A stretch of DNA of 64,000 nt, from assembly GCF_000514775.1 (NCBI RefSeq), contig NZ_AZWO01000001.1, forward strand, positions 62,001 through 126,000, in the 5' to 3' direction. This DNA comes from Salinispora pacifica CNR114. Its GTDB lineage: Bacteria > Actinomycetota > Actinomycetes > Mycobacteriales > Micromonosporaceae. Below the pieces are notes generated by a model. It was not told the DNA's origin. It was given only the letters and a program-made list of their open reading frames with translations, and did no database searches. Position 1 is the stretch's first letter. Each line of letters opens with the position of its first letter. This document shows positions 34,736-42,679 of this stretch, piece after piece. Both the position numbers and the translations under genes were made by a program.

Positions 34736-34986
34736 TCGTGCGGATGTGGGAGGTACGGGCCGAGCCGTACGGGATGGCCGACCTGATCACCTGGGTGTGT
34801 GAGACCGCCCTGCCGGAGTTCGAACACGACCCGCTGCACGTCTCCAGCGAGGTCTTCTCCTCCACCGATCACCGGGTCGTGGTGATCTCGAAGTGGCGGG
34901 GCAACCCCCGTCCCCTGCCCGACCCGCCGGTGACCCTGGTCGCGCGTCCCCCGTACTCCTGGGACTTCACGCCGGTCGATCGCTGA
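34732..34986 (+). CDS. small conserved hypothetical protein downstream of tsaD
   Basis: 84 residues from an ATG that overlaps the tsaD stop as ATGA. The sequence ([14 protein letters not shown], then [18 protein letters not shown]) suggests a ferredoxin-like alpha-beta barrel similar to antibiotic-biosynthesis-monooxygenase or dimeric alpha-beta domains, but no family is recognised with certainty. Coupling to tsaD and regular codon use argue that it is real. Function unknown. Confidence 0.7.
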   Translation: MIVRMWEVRAEPYGMADLITWVCETALPEFEHDPLHVSSEVFSSTDHRVVVISKWRGNPRPLPDPPVTLVARPPYSWDFTPVDR

Positions 34987-34997
34987 CCCCAGCGCCG

Positions 34998-35019
34998 CCC
35001 AGTCCACTCGGGGACTGGG
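34998..35019. terminator. bidirectional terminator between tsaD operon and ROK gene
   Basis: CCCAGTCC and GGACTGGG pair over 8 bp with a 6-nt loop in the 34-bp gap between convergent genes. Confidence 0.5.
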
Positions 35020-35020
35020 T

Positions 35021-36202
35021 TCAGTGGACGTCGAGCGGGTCGGCGAGGAGCCGTTCGAAGGCGAGTTCGGCCGCGCCGATCAGGGCGGCGTCGTCGCCGA
35101 GTTCGGGGGTGCGCAGCCGGACGTGTTCCACACAGGCGGGCAGTGCGCTGGCGTTGAGCCGGCTGCGTACCTGGGCGGCGGCGGCCAGGTAGAGGTCCCG
35201 CATGGCACCGCCGAAGATGACCAACTCCGGGTTGAAGATGTTGACGAGGTTGGCCACGCCGAAGCCGAGCCAGTCGCCGGCGGTGCGCACGGCGGTCTGG
35301 GCTCGGGCGTCGCCCCGGTCGGCGGCCTCGAAGACTGCCAGCAGCGCTTCTCGGCCCTGGGTGTCGGAGCGGCCGGCCGCCTGCAGCAGACCGTGTTCGC
35401 CGATCTCCGTCTCCCAGCAGCCGCGTGACCCACACTCGCAGCGGGTGCCGTCCCGCCGGACCACCATGTGCCCGACCTCGCCGCCGTAGCCGCCGTGCCC
35501 GGTCAGCCGACGCCCGCCGGCGATGATGCCGGCGCCGACGCCGACATCGCCGTACAGATAGATCAGGTTGTCGCAGGTGGTGGCGGCGCCGCGGGTGTGT
35601 TCGGCGAAGGCCGCCATGTCGGCGACGTTGCCGACGACGACCGGAACGTCCGGCCCCAACTCGGCACCGATCGCCGCACCGATCGGCTCGTCCACCCAGC
35701 CCAGCGTCGGGCCGAGCCGGACCAGTCCGTCGTCCCGACGGACCAGGCCGCAGACGGCGACGCCCGCGCCGACACAGATCGCGTCGGCGGGCACGGACTG
35801 TCGCATCTCCCGCGCCGCCCGGGCCAGCAACGGCGCGGCCTCGGCGGCGGTGATGCCGCGCGGACGCGCCAGTTCCCGCCGGTCGAGCACCCCGCCGCCG
35901 AGACCGATCCGCGCGGCCCGCAGCCGGTCCACCTCGATGCTGTACGCGTACGCGTACACCCGGGCCGACTCGGGCCGGACGACCAGCGACGGTCGTCCGG
36001 CCCGGCCGGTCTCCTTCGGTGCCCCCTCGCTCACCAGGCCGGCCGCGGCGAGGTCGGTGGTGAGCGCGCCGATGGTGCTGCGGTTCAGCCCCAGCGTGGT
36101 GGTCAGCTCGGCCCGGGACGTCGCCCCGTGCATATGGACGTACCGCAGTAACGCTCCGAGGTTCTGCCGACGGATCTCGTCCTGGCTGGGTCCTGCGCGC
36201 AT
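35021..36202 (-). CDS. ROK-family transcriptional repressor, XylR/NagC-like
   Basis: 393 residues. Residues 1-80 form a winged helix (NLGALLRYVHMHGATSRAEL, then LNRSTIGALTTDLAAAGLV). Residues 90-385 are the ROK sugar-kinase-like domain with the zinc motif CECGSRGCWE near residue 258. The catalytic position of ROK kinases is not conserved (VGNVADMAAFAEH instead of a GNDA motif), as expected of a repressor. It is the last gene of the xylF-xylG-xylH-type operon, 63 bp after the permease, and probably represses that operon until the sugar binds. Confidence 0.87.
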   Translation of the reverse strand: MRAGPSQDEIRRQNLGALLRYVHMHGATSRAELTTTLGLNRSTIGALTTDLAAAGLVSEGAPKETGRAGRPSLVVRPESARVYAYAYSIEVDRLRAARIGLGGGVLDRRELARPRGITAAEAAPLLARAAREMRQSVPADAICVGAGVAVCGLVRRDDGLVRLGPTLGWVDEPIGAAIGAELGPDVPVVVGNVADMAAFAEHTRGAATTCDNLIYLYGDVGVGAGIIAGGRRLTGHGGYGGEVGHMVVRRDGTRCECGSRGCWETEIGEHGLLQAAGRSDTQGREALLAVFEAADRGDARAQTAVRTAGDWLGFGVANLVNIFNPELVIFGGAMRDLYLAAAAQVRSRLNASALPACVEHVRLRTPELGDDAALIGAAELAFERLLADPLDVH

Positions 36203-36265
36203 CGCGGCGTACTGCTCCTCAGTGCGGTGGCGGGCGGCGTCGGTGGCCTGGTCGGGCCGGTCCGG

Positions 36266-37528
36266 TCAGCGGCCGCCGCTGGCGGCGGCCCGGCGCCGGG
36301 ACAGCGCGTCCACGCTGGCAGCGAGGAGTAGGACCACCCCGGTTACCACGTACTTGACCCCTGAGCTGTAGCCCATCAGACCCATCCCATTGTCGATCAC
36401 TGCGACGACCGCACCGCCGAGCACCGCGTCGAGGACCCGACCCTTGCCACCGAAGAGACTGGTGCCACCGATCACCGCCGCGCCGACGGCGTAGAGCAGT
36501 ACGTTACTGCCACCGGTGTTCGGGTCGACCGAGTTGGCCCGGCTGGCGGCGACAATGCCGCCGATCGCGGCCATCGCGGAGCAGATCACGAAGACGGAGA
36601 TGCGGATCCGGTCGACGTTGATGCCGGCTCGGCGGGCTGCTTCCTTGTTGCCGCCGACCGCGTAGACGTGCCGGCCGTAGCTGGTGCGCTGCAGTACGAA
36701 GGTTCCGGCGATCAGCAGTACCGCGATCAGCGGCACCACGATCGGTACGCCCTTCAGGGAATTGATCAGGACGTTGAAGCTGCGTTCCTGGTTGAGGAGG
36801 TAGACCGTCGTGCCGAGCACGGTGGCCAGCCCGACGACCCGGGCGAGAACCACGGTGAGTGGGTCGGTGACCAGGCCCCGGGCCGCACGGCTGCGGTACC
36901 GCGTCGTCTGGACCGCGGCGTAGCCGGCGACGGCGAGCCCGGCCAGGGCCCAGCCGAGAGCCGGTGGCAGGTTGCGGTTCGCGATCGCCACCAGCACCGG
37001 GTCGCGGACCGAGATGTTCCTGCCCTCCTCCATCAGCAGCAGCACGATGCCCTGGAAGGCGAGGAAGCCGGCGAGGGTGACCACGAAGGACGGAATGCCG
37101 ATCTTCGCGACCAGCATTCCGAGCACGCTGCCGATCAACACTCCGGTGAGCACCGCGGCGAGCACCGCGACGTACCACGGGTAGCCGAGGACGGTGACCA
37201 CATTGGCCAGTACCGCGGCACAGACTCCGCTGGCGAAGCCGGCGGAGAGATCGATCTCACCGAGCAGCAGGACGAAGACCAGCCCCATGGCGATCAGCGT
37301 GACCGCTGCCCCCTGCGTAAACAGGTTGGCGAAGTTGGCGGTGGTGAGGAACGACGGCCGCATGATCGCGAAGACGGTGCAGAGCACGATCAGGCCGAGG
37401 ACGGCGGGTAGGGCACCGATCTCCCCACCGCGCACCCGGCTGAGGTAGCCGCGCACGTGGCTGGTGAGGGTGGGCACGGCGGCGGGGGTGGCCACGGATT
37501 CCTGGTCGGGGAGGGCGGCGCTGGTCAT
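36266..37528 (-). CDS. sugar ABC transporter permease, XylH/RbsC family
   Basis: 420 residues, about ten hydrophobic helices. The family motifs VLLLGEIDLSAGFASGVCAA near residue 87 and YGRHVYAVGGNKEAARRAGI near residue 285 are clear, and GGTSLFGGKGRVLDAVLGG follows. This is the channel of a ribose/xylose/allose-type importer. The start ATG overlaps the ATPase stop (ATGA), giving balanced synthesis. Specificity is not readable, although the ROK repressor and its XylR-like candidate operators favour a pentose. Confidence 0.92.
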   Translation of the reverse strand: MTSAALPDQESVATPAAVPTLTSHVRGYLSRVRGGEIGALPAVLGLIVLCTVFAIMRPSFLTTANFANLFTQGAAVTLIAMGLVFVLLLGEIDLSAGFASGVCAAVLANVVTVLGYPWYVAVLAAVLTGVLIGSVLGMLVAKIGIPSFVVTLAGFLAFQGIVLLLMEEGRNISVRDPVLVAIANRNLPPALGWALAGLAVAGYAAVQTTRYRSRAARGLVTDPLTVVLARVVGLATVLGTTVYLLNQERSFNVLINSLKGVPIVVPLIAVLLIAGTFVLQRTSYGRHVYAVGGNKEAARRAGINVDRIRISVFVICSAMAAIGGIVAASRANSVDPNTGGSNVLLYAVGAAVIGGTSLFGGKGRVLDAVLGGAVVAVIDNGMGLMGYSSGVKYVVTGVVLLLAASVDALSRRRAAASGGR

Positions 37529-38340
37529 CGGGCGGCTCCCGGGGCGGCGGCGGGCTCCCCGCCGGTGTCGTTCGATCCGTTGCCCGCGTTGAGCCCGAGC
37601 GCACCGGAGCGGCCGGCGGTGATCAGCTCAACGATTTGGGCGTGGGTGATGTCGGTGGTCTTCACCTGGGCGACCATCTGGCCCAGGTAGAGCGCGGCGA
37701 TCCGGTCGGAGACGGCGAAGACATCGTTCATGTTGTGGGAGATGAGTACGACCGCGAGGCCGTTGTCGGCCAGCCGGCGAACCAACTCGAGCACCTGTGC
37801 GGTCTGCGCGACCCCGAGCGCCGCGGTCGGCTCGTCCAGGATGACGACCTTGCTGTTCCAGAGCACCGCCTTGGCGATCGCCACGGTCTGCCGTTGGCCT
37901 CCGGAGAGGCTGGAAACCTGCTGGCGGAGCGACTTGACGGTGCGGACGGAGAGCCCGGCGAGCGTGTCCGCAGCCATCTGCTCCATGGTCGGCTCGTCGA
38001 GCACGAGGCTGCGCCGCTTCTCCCGGCCGAGGAACATGTTCTGCACGATGTCGAGGTTGTCGCAGAGCGCGAGGTCCTGGTAAACGACCTCGATGCCGAG
38101 CGCGGCGGCGTCGCGGGGGTTGTGGATGCTCACCGGGCGGCCGTTGAAGAGGAACTCGCCGGCATCGGTCGGGTAGATGCCGCTGATGCACTTGACCAGG
38201 GTGGACTTACCGGCGCCGTTGTCGCCGACCAGCGCGGTCACCTGCCCGGGAAAGGCGGAGAGAGCGACGTCACGCAGGACCTGGACGGGACCGAAGCTCT
38301 TGTCGATCCCGCGCAGCTCCAGCAGGGGGGTCGCGGACAC
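37525..38340 (-). CDS. sugar ABC transporter ATP-binding protein, single-domain XylG/FrcA type
   Basis: 271 residues from a GTG preceded by AAGGAG. Walker A GDNGAGKSTLVKCISG, signature LSGGQRQTVAIAKA, Walker B VVILDEPTAALGVAQ and VLISHNMNDVFAVSDR are intact. Most RbsA/XylG ATPases are about 500 residues with two ABC domains; this one has a single domain and presumably forms a homodimer. It has a C-terminal tail of about 30 Gly/Ala/Asn-rich residues. Confidence 0.92.
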   Translation of the reverse strand: MSATPLLELRGIDKSFGPVQVLRDVALSAFPGQVTALVGDNGAGKSTLVKCISGIYPTDAGEFLFNGRPVSIHNPRDAAALGIEVVYQDLALCDNLDIVQNMFLGREKRRSLVLDEPTMEQMAADTLAGLSVRTVKSLRQQVSSLSGGQRQTVAIAKAVLWNSKVVILDEPTAALGVAQTAQVLELVRRLADNGLAVVLISHNMNDVFAVSDRIAALYLGQMVAQVKTTDITHAQIVELITAGRSGALGLNAGNGSNDTGGEPAAAPGAAR

Positions 38341-38395
38341 GGGGACTCCTTAACGCACGTGAGGGGAGATCGTCGTACCACCGGATGCGGCGACA

Positions 38396-38431
38396 CGTCG
38401 CCCGGCACGGGGTGGCCCGTGCCGGGCGACG
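38396..38431 (-). terminator. intercistronic hairpin between sugar binding protein and ATPase
   Basis: A perfect 16-bp stem (CGTCGCCCGGCACGGG with its complement) and a 4-nt loop, lying 13 bp after the binding-protein stop. No T-run. It can act as a partial terminator or RNA-stability element that keeps binding-protein mRNA in excess. Confidence 0.72.
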
Positions 38432-38444
38432 GCCACGCCGGCGG

Positions 38445-39533
38445 TCAGCTGATGCCGGCGCTCGCGCAGAGTTCGGCGTACGCCTCGGTGCAGACCTCGT
38501 CCTTGGTCACGAAGCCGTCGGCGATGACGTCCTTGACGTTCTCCTGGTAGATCGCCTGGGGGGTGAGCAGCACGGCGGGCACATCCCGGCCGCTCTCCGG
38601 GTCCTTGACGGTCTGGCCGGTCTCCTTCCGCTCCCCCTTGGCCAGCGAGATGGCCAGTTCGGCGGCGGCCTGGGCCTCCTGCTTGATCGCCTTGTAGACG
38701 GTCATGCACTGGTCACCGGCGAGGATGTTCTGTAGGCCCTGCGGGGTGGCGTCCTGGCCGGTGACCGGGACCTTGCCGTTGAGTTTGTTCTTCTTCAGCA
38801 CCGAGATGGCGGCGTTGCCGAGCCCGTCGTTCGCCGCCAGCACCCCGTCGATCTTGCCGCCGGACTTGGTGAGCTGCTGCTCGAAGATGGTGGCGGCCTG
38901 CGCGTTGTCCCAGTCCGGGACGGAGTCGTCCGCGACCTGCTGGTACTCGCCGGCGTCGAACTTCGGCTTGAGGACCGAGTCGTAGCCGTTCTTGAACAGG
39001 GTGGCGTTGTTGTCGGTCGGCGCGCCGTTCAGGTACACGATCGACGGGTTCGGCACGCCGCCGTCGGTGAGGCACTTGATCAGGCCCTCGCCCTGGAGCC
39101 TGCCGACGGCCTCGTTGTCGAAGCTGACGTAGTACTCCGCGGAGCCGCCGAGGGTCAGGCGGTCGTAGTCGATGGTGGCGACCCCCTGCGACCTGGCTTT
39201 GTCCAGGACGGCCTTGCCGGTGCCGGAGTCCAGGTTGACGATCATCAGGGCGGTGACCCCCTGGGTGATCATCTGGTCGGCGATGGTCTGGAACTCGGTC
39301 TTGTCACCCTGCGCGTTCTGGATGTCGGCCTCCACGCCGGCCTCCTTGAAGGCCTCCTCCAGAAACTTGCGGTCCGCGCCCTCCCAGCGGGCGGAGGACT
39401 TGCTGTCCGGGAGGATCACGCCGACCTTGGGGGTCTTGCCGGCCGACTCCTCGTCGGAGTTGTCGCCACAGGCCGCCATGCTGCCGGTGGCCAGGAGGCC
39501 GACGGCGGCAGCGGCGAGGAAACCCTTGCGCAT
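38445..39533 (-). CDS. sugar ABC transporter binding lipoprotein, XylF-like
   Basis: 362 residues from the ATG at 39533 (MRKGFLAAAAVGLLATGS), with GGAAAGG upstream and lipobox MAAC. The frame is open 18 codons further but those would precede the signal peptide. The mature protein is a Peripla_BP_4 fold: VGVILPDSKSSARWEGADRK, LMIVNLDSGTGKAVLDKA, VSFDNEAVGRLQGEGL and LAANDGLGNAAISVLKK. These segments resemble D-xylose-binding XylF closely. Xylose or a related pentose is the best guess. Confidence 0.9.
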   Translation of the reverse strand: MRKGFLAAAAVGLLATGSMAACGDNSDEESAGKTPKVGVILPDSKSSARWEGADRKFLEEAFKEAGVEADIQNAQGDKTEFQTIADQMITQGVTALMIVNLDSGTGKAVLDKARSQGVATIDYDRLTLGGSAEYYVSFDNEAVGRLQGEGLIKCLTDGGVPNPSIVYLNGAPTDNNATLFKNGYDSVLKPKFDAGEYQQVADDSVPDWDNAQAATIFEQQLTKSGGKIDGVLAANDGLGNAAISVLKKNKLNGKVPVTGQDATPQGLQNILAGDQCMTVYKAIKQEAQAAAELAISLAKGERKETGQTVKDPESGRDVPAVLLTPQAIYQENVKDVIADGFVTKDEVCTEAYAELCASAGIS

Positions 39534-39569
39534 CTGCAGGGTCCTTTCCAGGTGGGGGATTGGGGGATG

Positions 39570-39594
39570 GTTTGTTGTGTCCGGCAACGTATTC
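39570..39594 (-). promoter_or_regulatory. candidate ROK/XylR operator, proximal
   Basis: The plus strand reads GTTTGTTG followed by TGTCCGG and CAAC; on the coding strand this is GTTG-N7-CAAC flanked by AACAAAC. The half-site GTTTGTT is that of XylR-type ROK operators. It lies 37 bp upstream of the xylF-like start and overlaps a possible -10 (TACGTT, 39591-39586). Confidence 0.4.
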
Positions 39595-39632
39595 CGCGAT
39601 CCCTGGAGGACACAAGAGTGTCGAGGTCATGA

Positions 39633-39656
39633 GTTTGTTGTCGGCAGTAACAATTC
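39633..39656 (-). promoter_or_regulatory. candidate ROK/XylR operator, distal
   Basis: A second copy of GTTTGTTG starts exactly 63 bp from the first. On the coding strand it reads TTGTT-N9-AACAA. Two phased copies in front of one operon suggest cooperative binding by a ROK repressor, probably the operon's own last gene. Confidence 0.4.
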
Positions 39657-39732
39657 GGCAACGTCGTGGTCTCTGGACTGTGACGGGCCCGATCTGCCGT
39701 GTCCCTGCCCGGTGCGGTCACCGGCGCGGGGG

Positions 39733-40323
39733 TCACTTCGGGTGTTCGCGCCCCAGAATCGCCTGGACGCCGGCGGTGTAGACCTCGGCCGGCACCGACT
39801 CGGGGTCCAGTAGGCGCTGGAGGCCCACCCCGATGTCGAGCGCCAGGAGCAGGGTGGCCAGCTGGTCGGCGGGGAGGGGGAGATCGACGCCGGTCAGGGT
39901 GGCGGCGTCCTGGGCGGTGGCTTCGCGGGCGGTCTGGAGCCATCGGGCCAGGAGCGCTCGCGCGGGTTCGTTGCGCATGCCGTGGAGCCAGAACTCGATG
40001 AGCGCCAGCGCGAAGCGGCGGTTCTCGTCCCTGTCCACGTTGGACTCGTAGCTGTCGCCGAGGCGAGCCGCCCAGGTGGCCAGGGACTGGATCGGGTGCG
40101 GTTCTTCGTGGCCGCCGACCCTGCGCTCCAGGATCGCCGCGATGAGGTCGTTCTTGCTGCTGAAGTTCGCGTAGATGGCGCCCTTGGTCAGGCCGACGGA
40201 GGCGGCGATCTCATCCAGTGAGGTCTGGTGAATCCCGCGGTCGCCGAACCGGGCCTCCGCGGCGTCCAGGAGGCGGGCCCGAGTGAGTTCCTGTCGCTGT
40301 GCCCGGGTGAGTCGTTCCGCCAT
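39733..40323 (-). CDS. TetR-family transcriptional regulator
   Basis: 196 residues. The N-terminal helix-turn-helix is clear: RLLDAAEARFGDRGIHQTSLDEIAASVGLTKGAIYANFSSKNDL over residues 17-60. The C-terminal ligand domain (about 75-190) is mostly helical and not assignable to a subfamily. It is divergent from an ABC exporter across 84 bp packed with GTATCTA/GGTAT repeats, so it most likely represses that exporter and itself. Confidence 0.9.
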   Translation of the reverse strand: MAERLTRAQRQELTRARLLDAAEARFGDRGIHQTSLDEIAASVGLTKGAIYANFSSKNDLIAAILERRVGGHEEPHPIQSLATWAARLGDSYESNVDRDENRRFALALIEFWLHGMRNEPARALLARWLQTAREATAQDAATLTGVDLPLPADQLATLLLALDIGVGLQRLLDPESVPAEVYTAGVQAILGREHPK

Positions 40324-40331
40324 GGGTACCG

Positions 40332-40337
40332 AACCTA
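40332..40337 (-). promoter_or_regulatory. -10 box TAGGTT, leaderless start of the TetR gene
   Basis: TAGGTT lies 8 nt before the ATG at 40323 on the minus strand; no ribosome-binding site is present. Confidence 0.42.
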
Positions 40338-40342
40338 CCCCA

Positions 40343-40398
40343 TTGACATACGACCCAGTATCTACATACCGTCTGGTATCTAGATACTAATCGGTATT
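40343..40398 (+). promoter_or_regulatory. promoter and operator cluster of the TetR-controlled ABC exporter
   Basis: TTGACA (40343-40348) and TACCGT (40367-40372) are 18 bp apart and form a good promoter for the exporter. Overlapping it are two direct copies of GTATCTA (40358-40364 and 40376-40382), the 12-bp palindrome GTATCTAGATAC (40376-40387), and ATACC-N4-GGTAT (40366-40379). This is a dense operator region for the divergent TetR protein. Confidence 0.6.
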
Positions 40399-40407
40399 CG
40401 GAGTCTC

Positions 40408-41319
40408 ATGCTGTACATCAACAACCTGACCAAGGTCTATCGCCGTGGGGTGCGCGCCAACGACGGCATCAGCCTGGCGGTAGCCGACGGTGAACTCCTC
40501 GGCCTGCTCGGACACAACGGCGCTGGCAAGACCACCCTGCTGAACCAGGTCGTCGGCCTGGCTCGACCAACCGGCGGCACGATCACCCTGCTCGGCCGCG
40601 ACCCGGTCGCCGAGCCCGCCTGGGCGCGCTCGGTCTGCTCGTTCCAGCCGCAGGCCCACGCCCCACTCACCGGTGTCACCGTCCGCCAGGCGATCGAGAG
40701 CATCGGCAGGATCCGCGGTGGTCACCGCCGGGCGGTGCGACGTCGGACCACCGAACTGCTCGCCGCCCTGGACATCGAGCAGTGGGCGGACCAGCCCGGC
40801 GAACGCCTCTCCGGCGGGGTGCGGCGGCTCACCGCGTTCTGCATGGCGGTCGTCGAGCCGGGTCGGCTGGTCATGTTGGACGAACCCACCAACGACGTGG
40901 ACCCGGCCCGCCGGCGCCTGCTCTGGGCACAGGTTCGGGAACTGGCCGCGGCGGGGCACGGAGTCGTCCTGGTCACCCACAACATCGCTGAGGCCGAACG
41001 GGTGATCGACACGGTGGTGATCCTCAACCACGGCCGGGTCACCGCCACCGGCCCGCCGGCCGCGCTGGCCCCGGACCGACAGTTGCGCCTGGAGATGAGC
41101 GGGACCGACGCACCGGCCGTGCCGGCCTGGGCGCTGCGCACCAGCCGGGCGGGCGACCGGCTCACCATCACCCTCGCCGCGGAGCACGCGCAGCTCGCGG
41201 TGGCCTGGGCAGCGTCGATAACCGGCCGCTTCTCGCTCAACCCCGTCGGCCTCGAAGAGTTCTACCTCACCCTGACCGCGAACCCGGAGACCAACCCTGA
41301 TGCGACCCTGGTTTCGTAG
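40408..41319 (+). CDS. ABC exporter ATP-binding protein
   Basis: 303 residues. Walker A GLLGHNGAGKTTLLNQVVG, a signature-like RLSGGVRRLTAFCMAV, Walker B LVMLDEPTNDVDPARR and switch His VLVTHNIAEAERV. The layout and the C-terminal accessory segment (about 220-300) match DrrA/NodI-type drug or polysaccharide exporters. The signature lacks the usual Gln (SGGVRR rather than SGGQRQ), a tolerated variation. It overlaps the permease gene by 20 bp. Likely exports a toxic compound sensed by the TetR protein. Confidence 0.88.
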   Translation: MLYINNLTKVYRRGVRANDGISLAVADGELLGLLGHNGAGKTTLLNQVVGLARPTGGTITLLGRDPVAEPAWARSVCSFQPQAHAPLTGVTVRQAIESIGRIRGGHRRAVRRRTTELLAALDIEQWADQPGERLSGGVRRLTAFCMAVVEPGRLVMLDEPTNDVDPARRRLLWAQVRELAAAGHGVVLVTHNIAEAERVIDTVVILNHGRVTATGPPAALAPDRQLRLEMSGTDAPAVPAWALRTSRAGDRLTITLAAEHAQLAVAWAASITGRFSLNPVGLEEFYLTLTANPETNPDATLVS

Positions 41320-42037
41320 CTACCTGCTCCTGCTGCGCTGGTCGGCGATCCGGCTGCGCTACCTGCTCTCGCTGGTGCTGGTCGTCCAGATCTTCCTCTC
41401 GGTGGGGATCGTCCTCGGGTTCGCCTTCCTGCTGCCGCAGATCGACTCGGCCACCGCGCGCTACCTCGCCACCGGGGCGCCGACCCTGGGCCTGATCACG
41501 ATCGGCATGGTGATGGCACCGCAACTGGTCGCCACCGCGAAGACCGAGGGCACCTTCACCTACAACCAGACACTGCCCGTACCGCGGACCGCGGTTGTGC
41601 TCTCGGAGGTCACCACCTGGTTGGTCGTCGGGGCGCCGGGACTGCTCCTCGGGCTACTGGTCGCGGTACTGCGTTTTGATCTCACCCTTGGAGTGAGCTG
41701 GCTGGCCGTACCCGCCGCGGTCCTGGTCGCGCTCGCCGCGACGACCGTCGGCCTCGCGATCGCCTACGCGGCCGCGCCACCGGTGACGAACATGGTGACC
41801 CAGCTCATCGTCTTCATCGCGTTGATGTTCTCGCCGATCAACTTCCCCGCCGACCGGCTCCCGGAGTGGCTGCAGACGGTCCACCAGGTGCTGCCGTTCC
41901 AGCACATGGCGCAGGTGGTTCGCGACTCCCTCACCGCCGGCCCGGAGGGCGTCTCGGCCGCGCCGTACGCGGTCCTGGCCGCGTGGTGCGCCCTCGGCTT
42001 CGCCGCCACCCTGCACATCATGACCCGACGAACCTGA
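41300..42037 (+). CDS. ABC-2 type exporter permease
   Basis: 245 residues with six hydrophobic helices, the ABC-2 membrane layout (DrrB-like). A short cytoplasmic N-terminus with arginines precedes the first helix (YLLSLVLVVQIFLSVGIVLGF). The sequence around residues 165-215 (FIALMFSPINFPADRLPEWLQTV) is the conserved region between the last helices. It forms the channel with the upstream ATPase. Substrate unknown. Confidence 0.85.
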   Translation: MRPWFRSYLLLLRWSAIRLRYLLSLVLVVQIFLSVGIVLGFAFLLPQIDSATARYLATGAPTLGLITIGMVMAPQLVATAKTEGTFTYNQTLPVPRTAVVLSEVTTWLVVGAPGLLLGLLVAVLRFDLTLGVSWLAVPAAVLVALAATTVGLAIAYAAAPPVTNMVTQLIVFIALMFSPINFPADRLPEWLQTVHQVLPFQHMAQVVRDSLTAGPEGVSAAPYAVLAAWCALGFAATLHIMTRRT

Positions 42038-42184
42038 GCCGGGCCGGTCGCCGGTCCACTCGCGGACAGGCCTGGGCGGCAAGCCGCCAGACCGCGTCGG
42101 ACGTAGCCGGCGCTTCGGGAGGGTGGCGCGATCAGCCCGCATCCGGCCAGGGCACCAGGCCAGAGCGCGGGTTGTCCAGCTGGT

Positions 42185-42667
42185 CTAGGTGGCGGCGATC
42201 CGTGCCGTTCGGGCGTTGGTGAGGGCGACCAGATCCTGTGGCGCCAGTTCCAGCTGGAGCCCCCGGCGGCCAGCCGAGACGTAGATGGTCTCGTGGTGAA
42301 GGGCGCTTTCGTCGAGCACGGTCGGCAGGTTGCGCCGCTGTCCGAGTGGACTGATGCCGCCGCGTACGTACCCGGTGGCACGTTCGGCCGTTGCCCGGTC
42401 GGCCAGCACGGCCCGTTTGGCGCCTACGGCGGCGGACAGGGCTTTGAGGCCGAGTTCTCCGGTCACCGGGACGACCGCGATGGTGAGCGCGCCATCGACC
42501 ACGGCTACCAGTGACTTGAACACGCGGTCGGCCGGCAGGCCGAGCGTCGCCGCAACAAGTGCTCCGTAGTTCGGGGCGTCCGCCGGCACGTCGTACGGAT
42601 GGGTGCGGTACCTGACTTTCCGCTTGTTCAGCAGCGTGGTCGCCGGCGTAGCCTGTCGTCGTGCCAC
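42185..42667 (-). CDS. ybaK: Cys-tRNA(Pro)/Cys-tRNA(Cys) deacylase YbaK
   Basis: 160 residues from a GTG placed 6 nt after a TAGCGT box. The YbaK/EbsC fold is recognisable: NYGALVAATLGLPADRVFKSLVAVVDG with the catalytic Lys, then KALSAAVGAKRAVLAD and YVRGGISPLGQRR. YbaK hydrolyses Cys-tRNA(Pro) formed by prolyl-tRNA synthetase. Length is typical. Confidence 0.93.
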   Translation of the reverse strand: MARRQATPATTLLNKRKVRYRTHPYDVPADAPNYGALVAATLGLPADRVFKSLVAVVDGALTIAVVPVTGELGLKALSAAVGAKRAVLADRATAERATGYVRGGISPLGQRRNLPTVLDESALHHETIYVSAGRRGLQLELAPQDLVALTNARTARIAAT

Positions 42668-42673
42668 CCCATC

Positions 42674-42679
42674 ACGCTA
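42674..42679 (-). promoter_or_regulatory. -10 box TAGCGT overlapping the upstream stop codon
   Basis: On the minus strand TAGCGT lies 6 nt before the ybaK GTG. Its first three bases are the TAG stop codon of the upstream methyltransferase gene, so promoter and stop share bases. Confidence 0.42.

Noticed and set aside
39733..40323. TetR gene as the regulator of the xylose-type ABC operon
   Set aside because: It is divergent from the exporter across a dense operator array, while the sugar operon has its own ROK gene and different repeats upstream.
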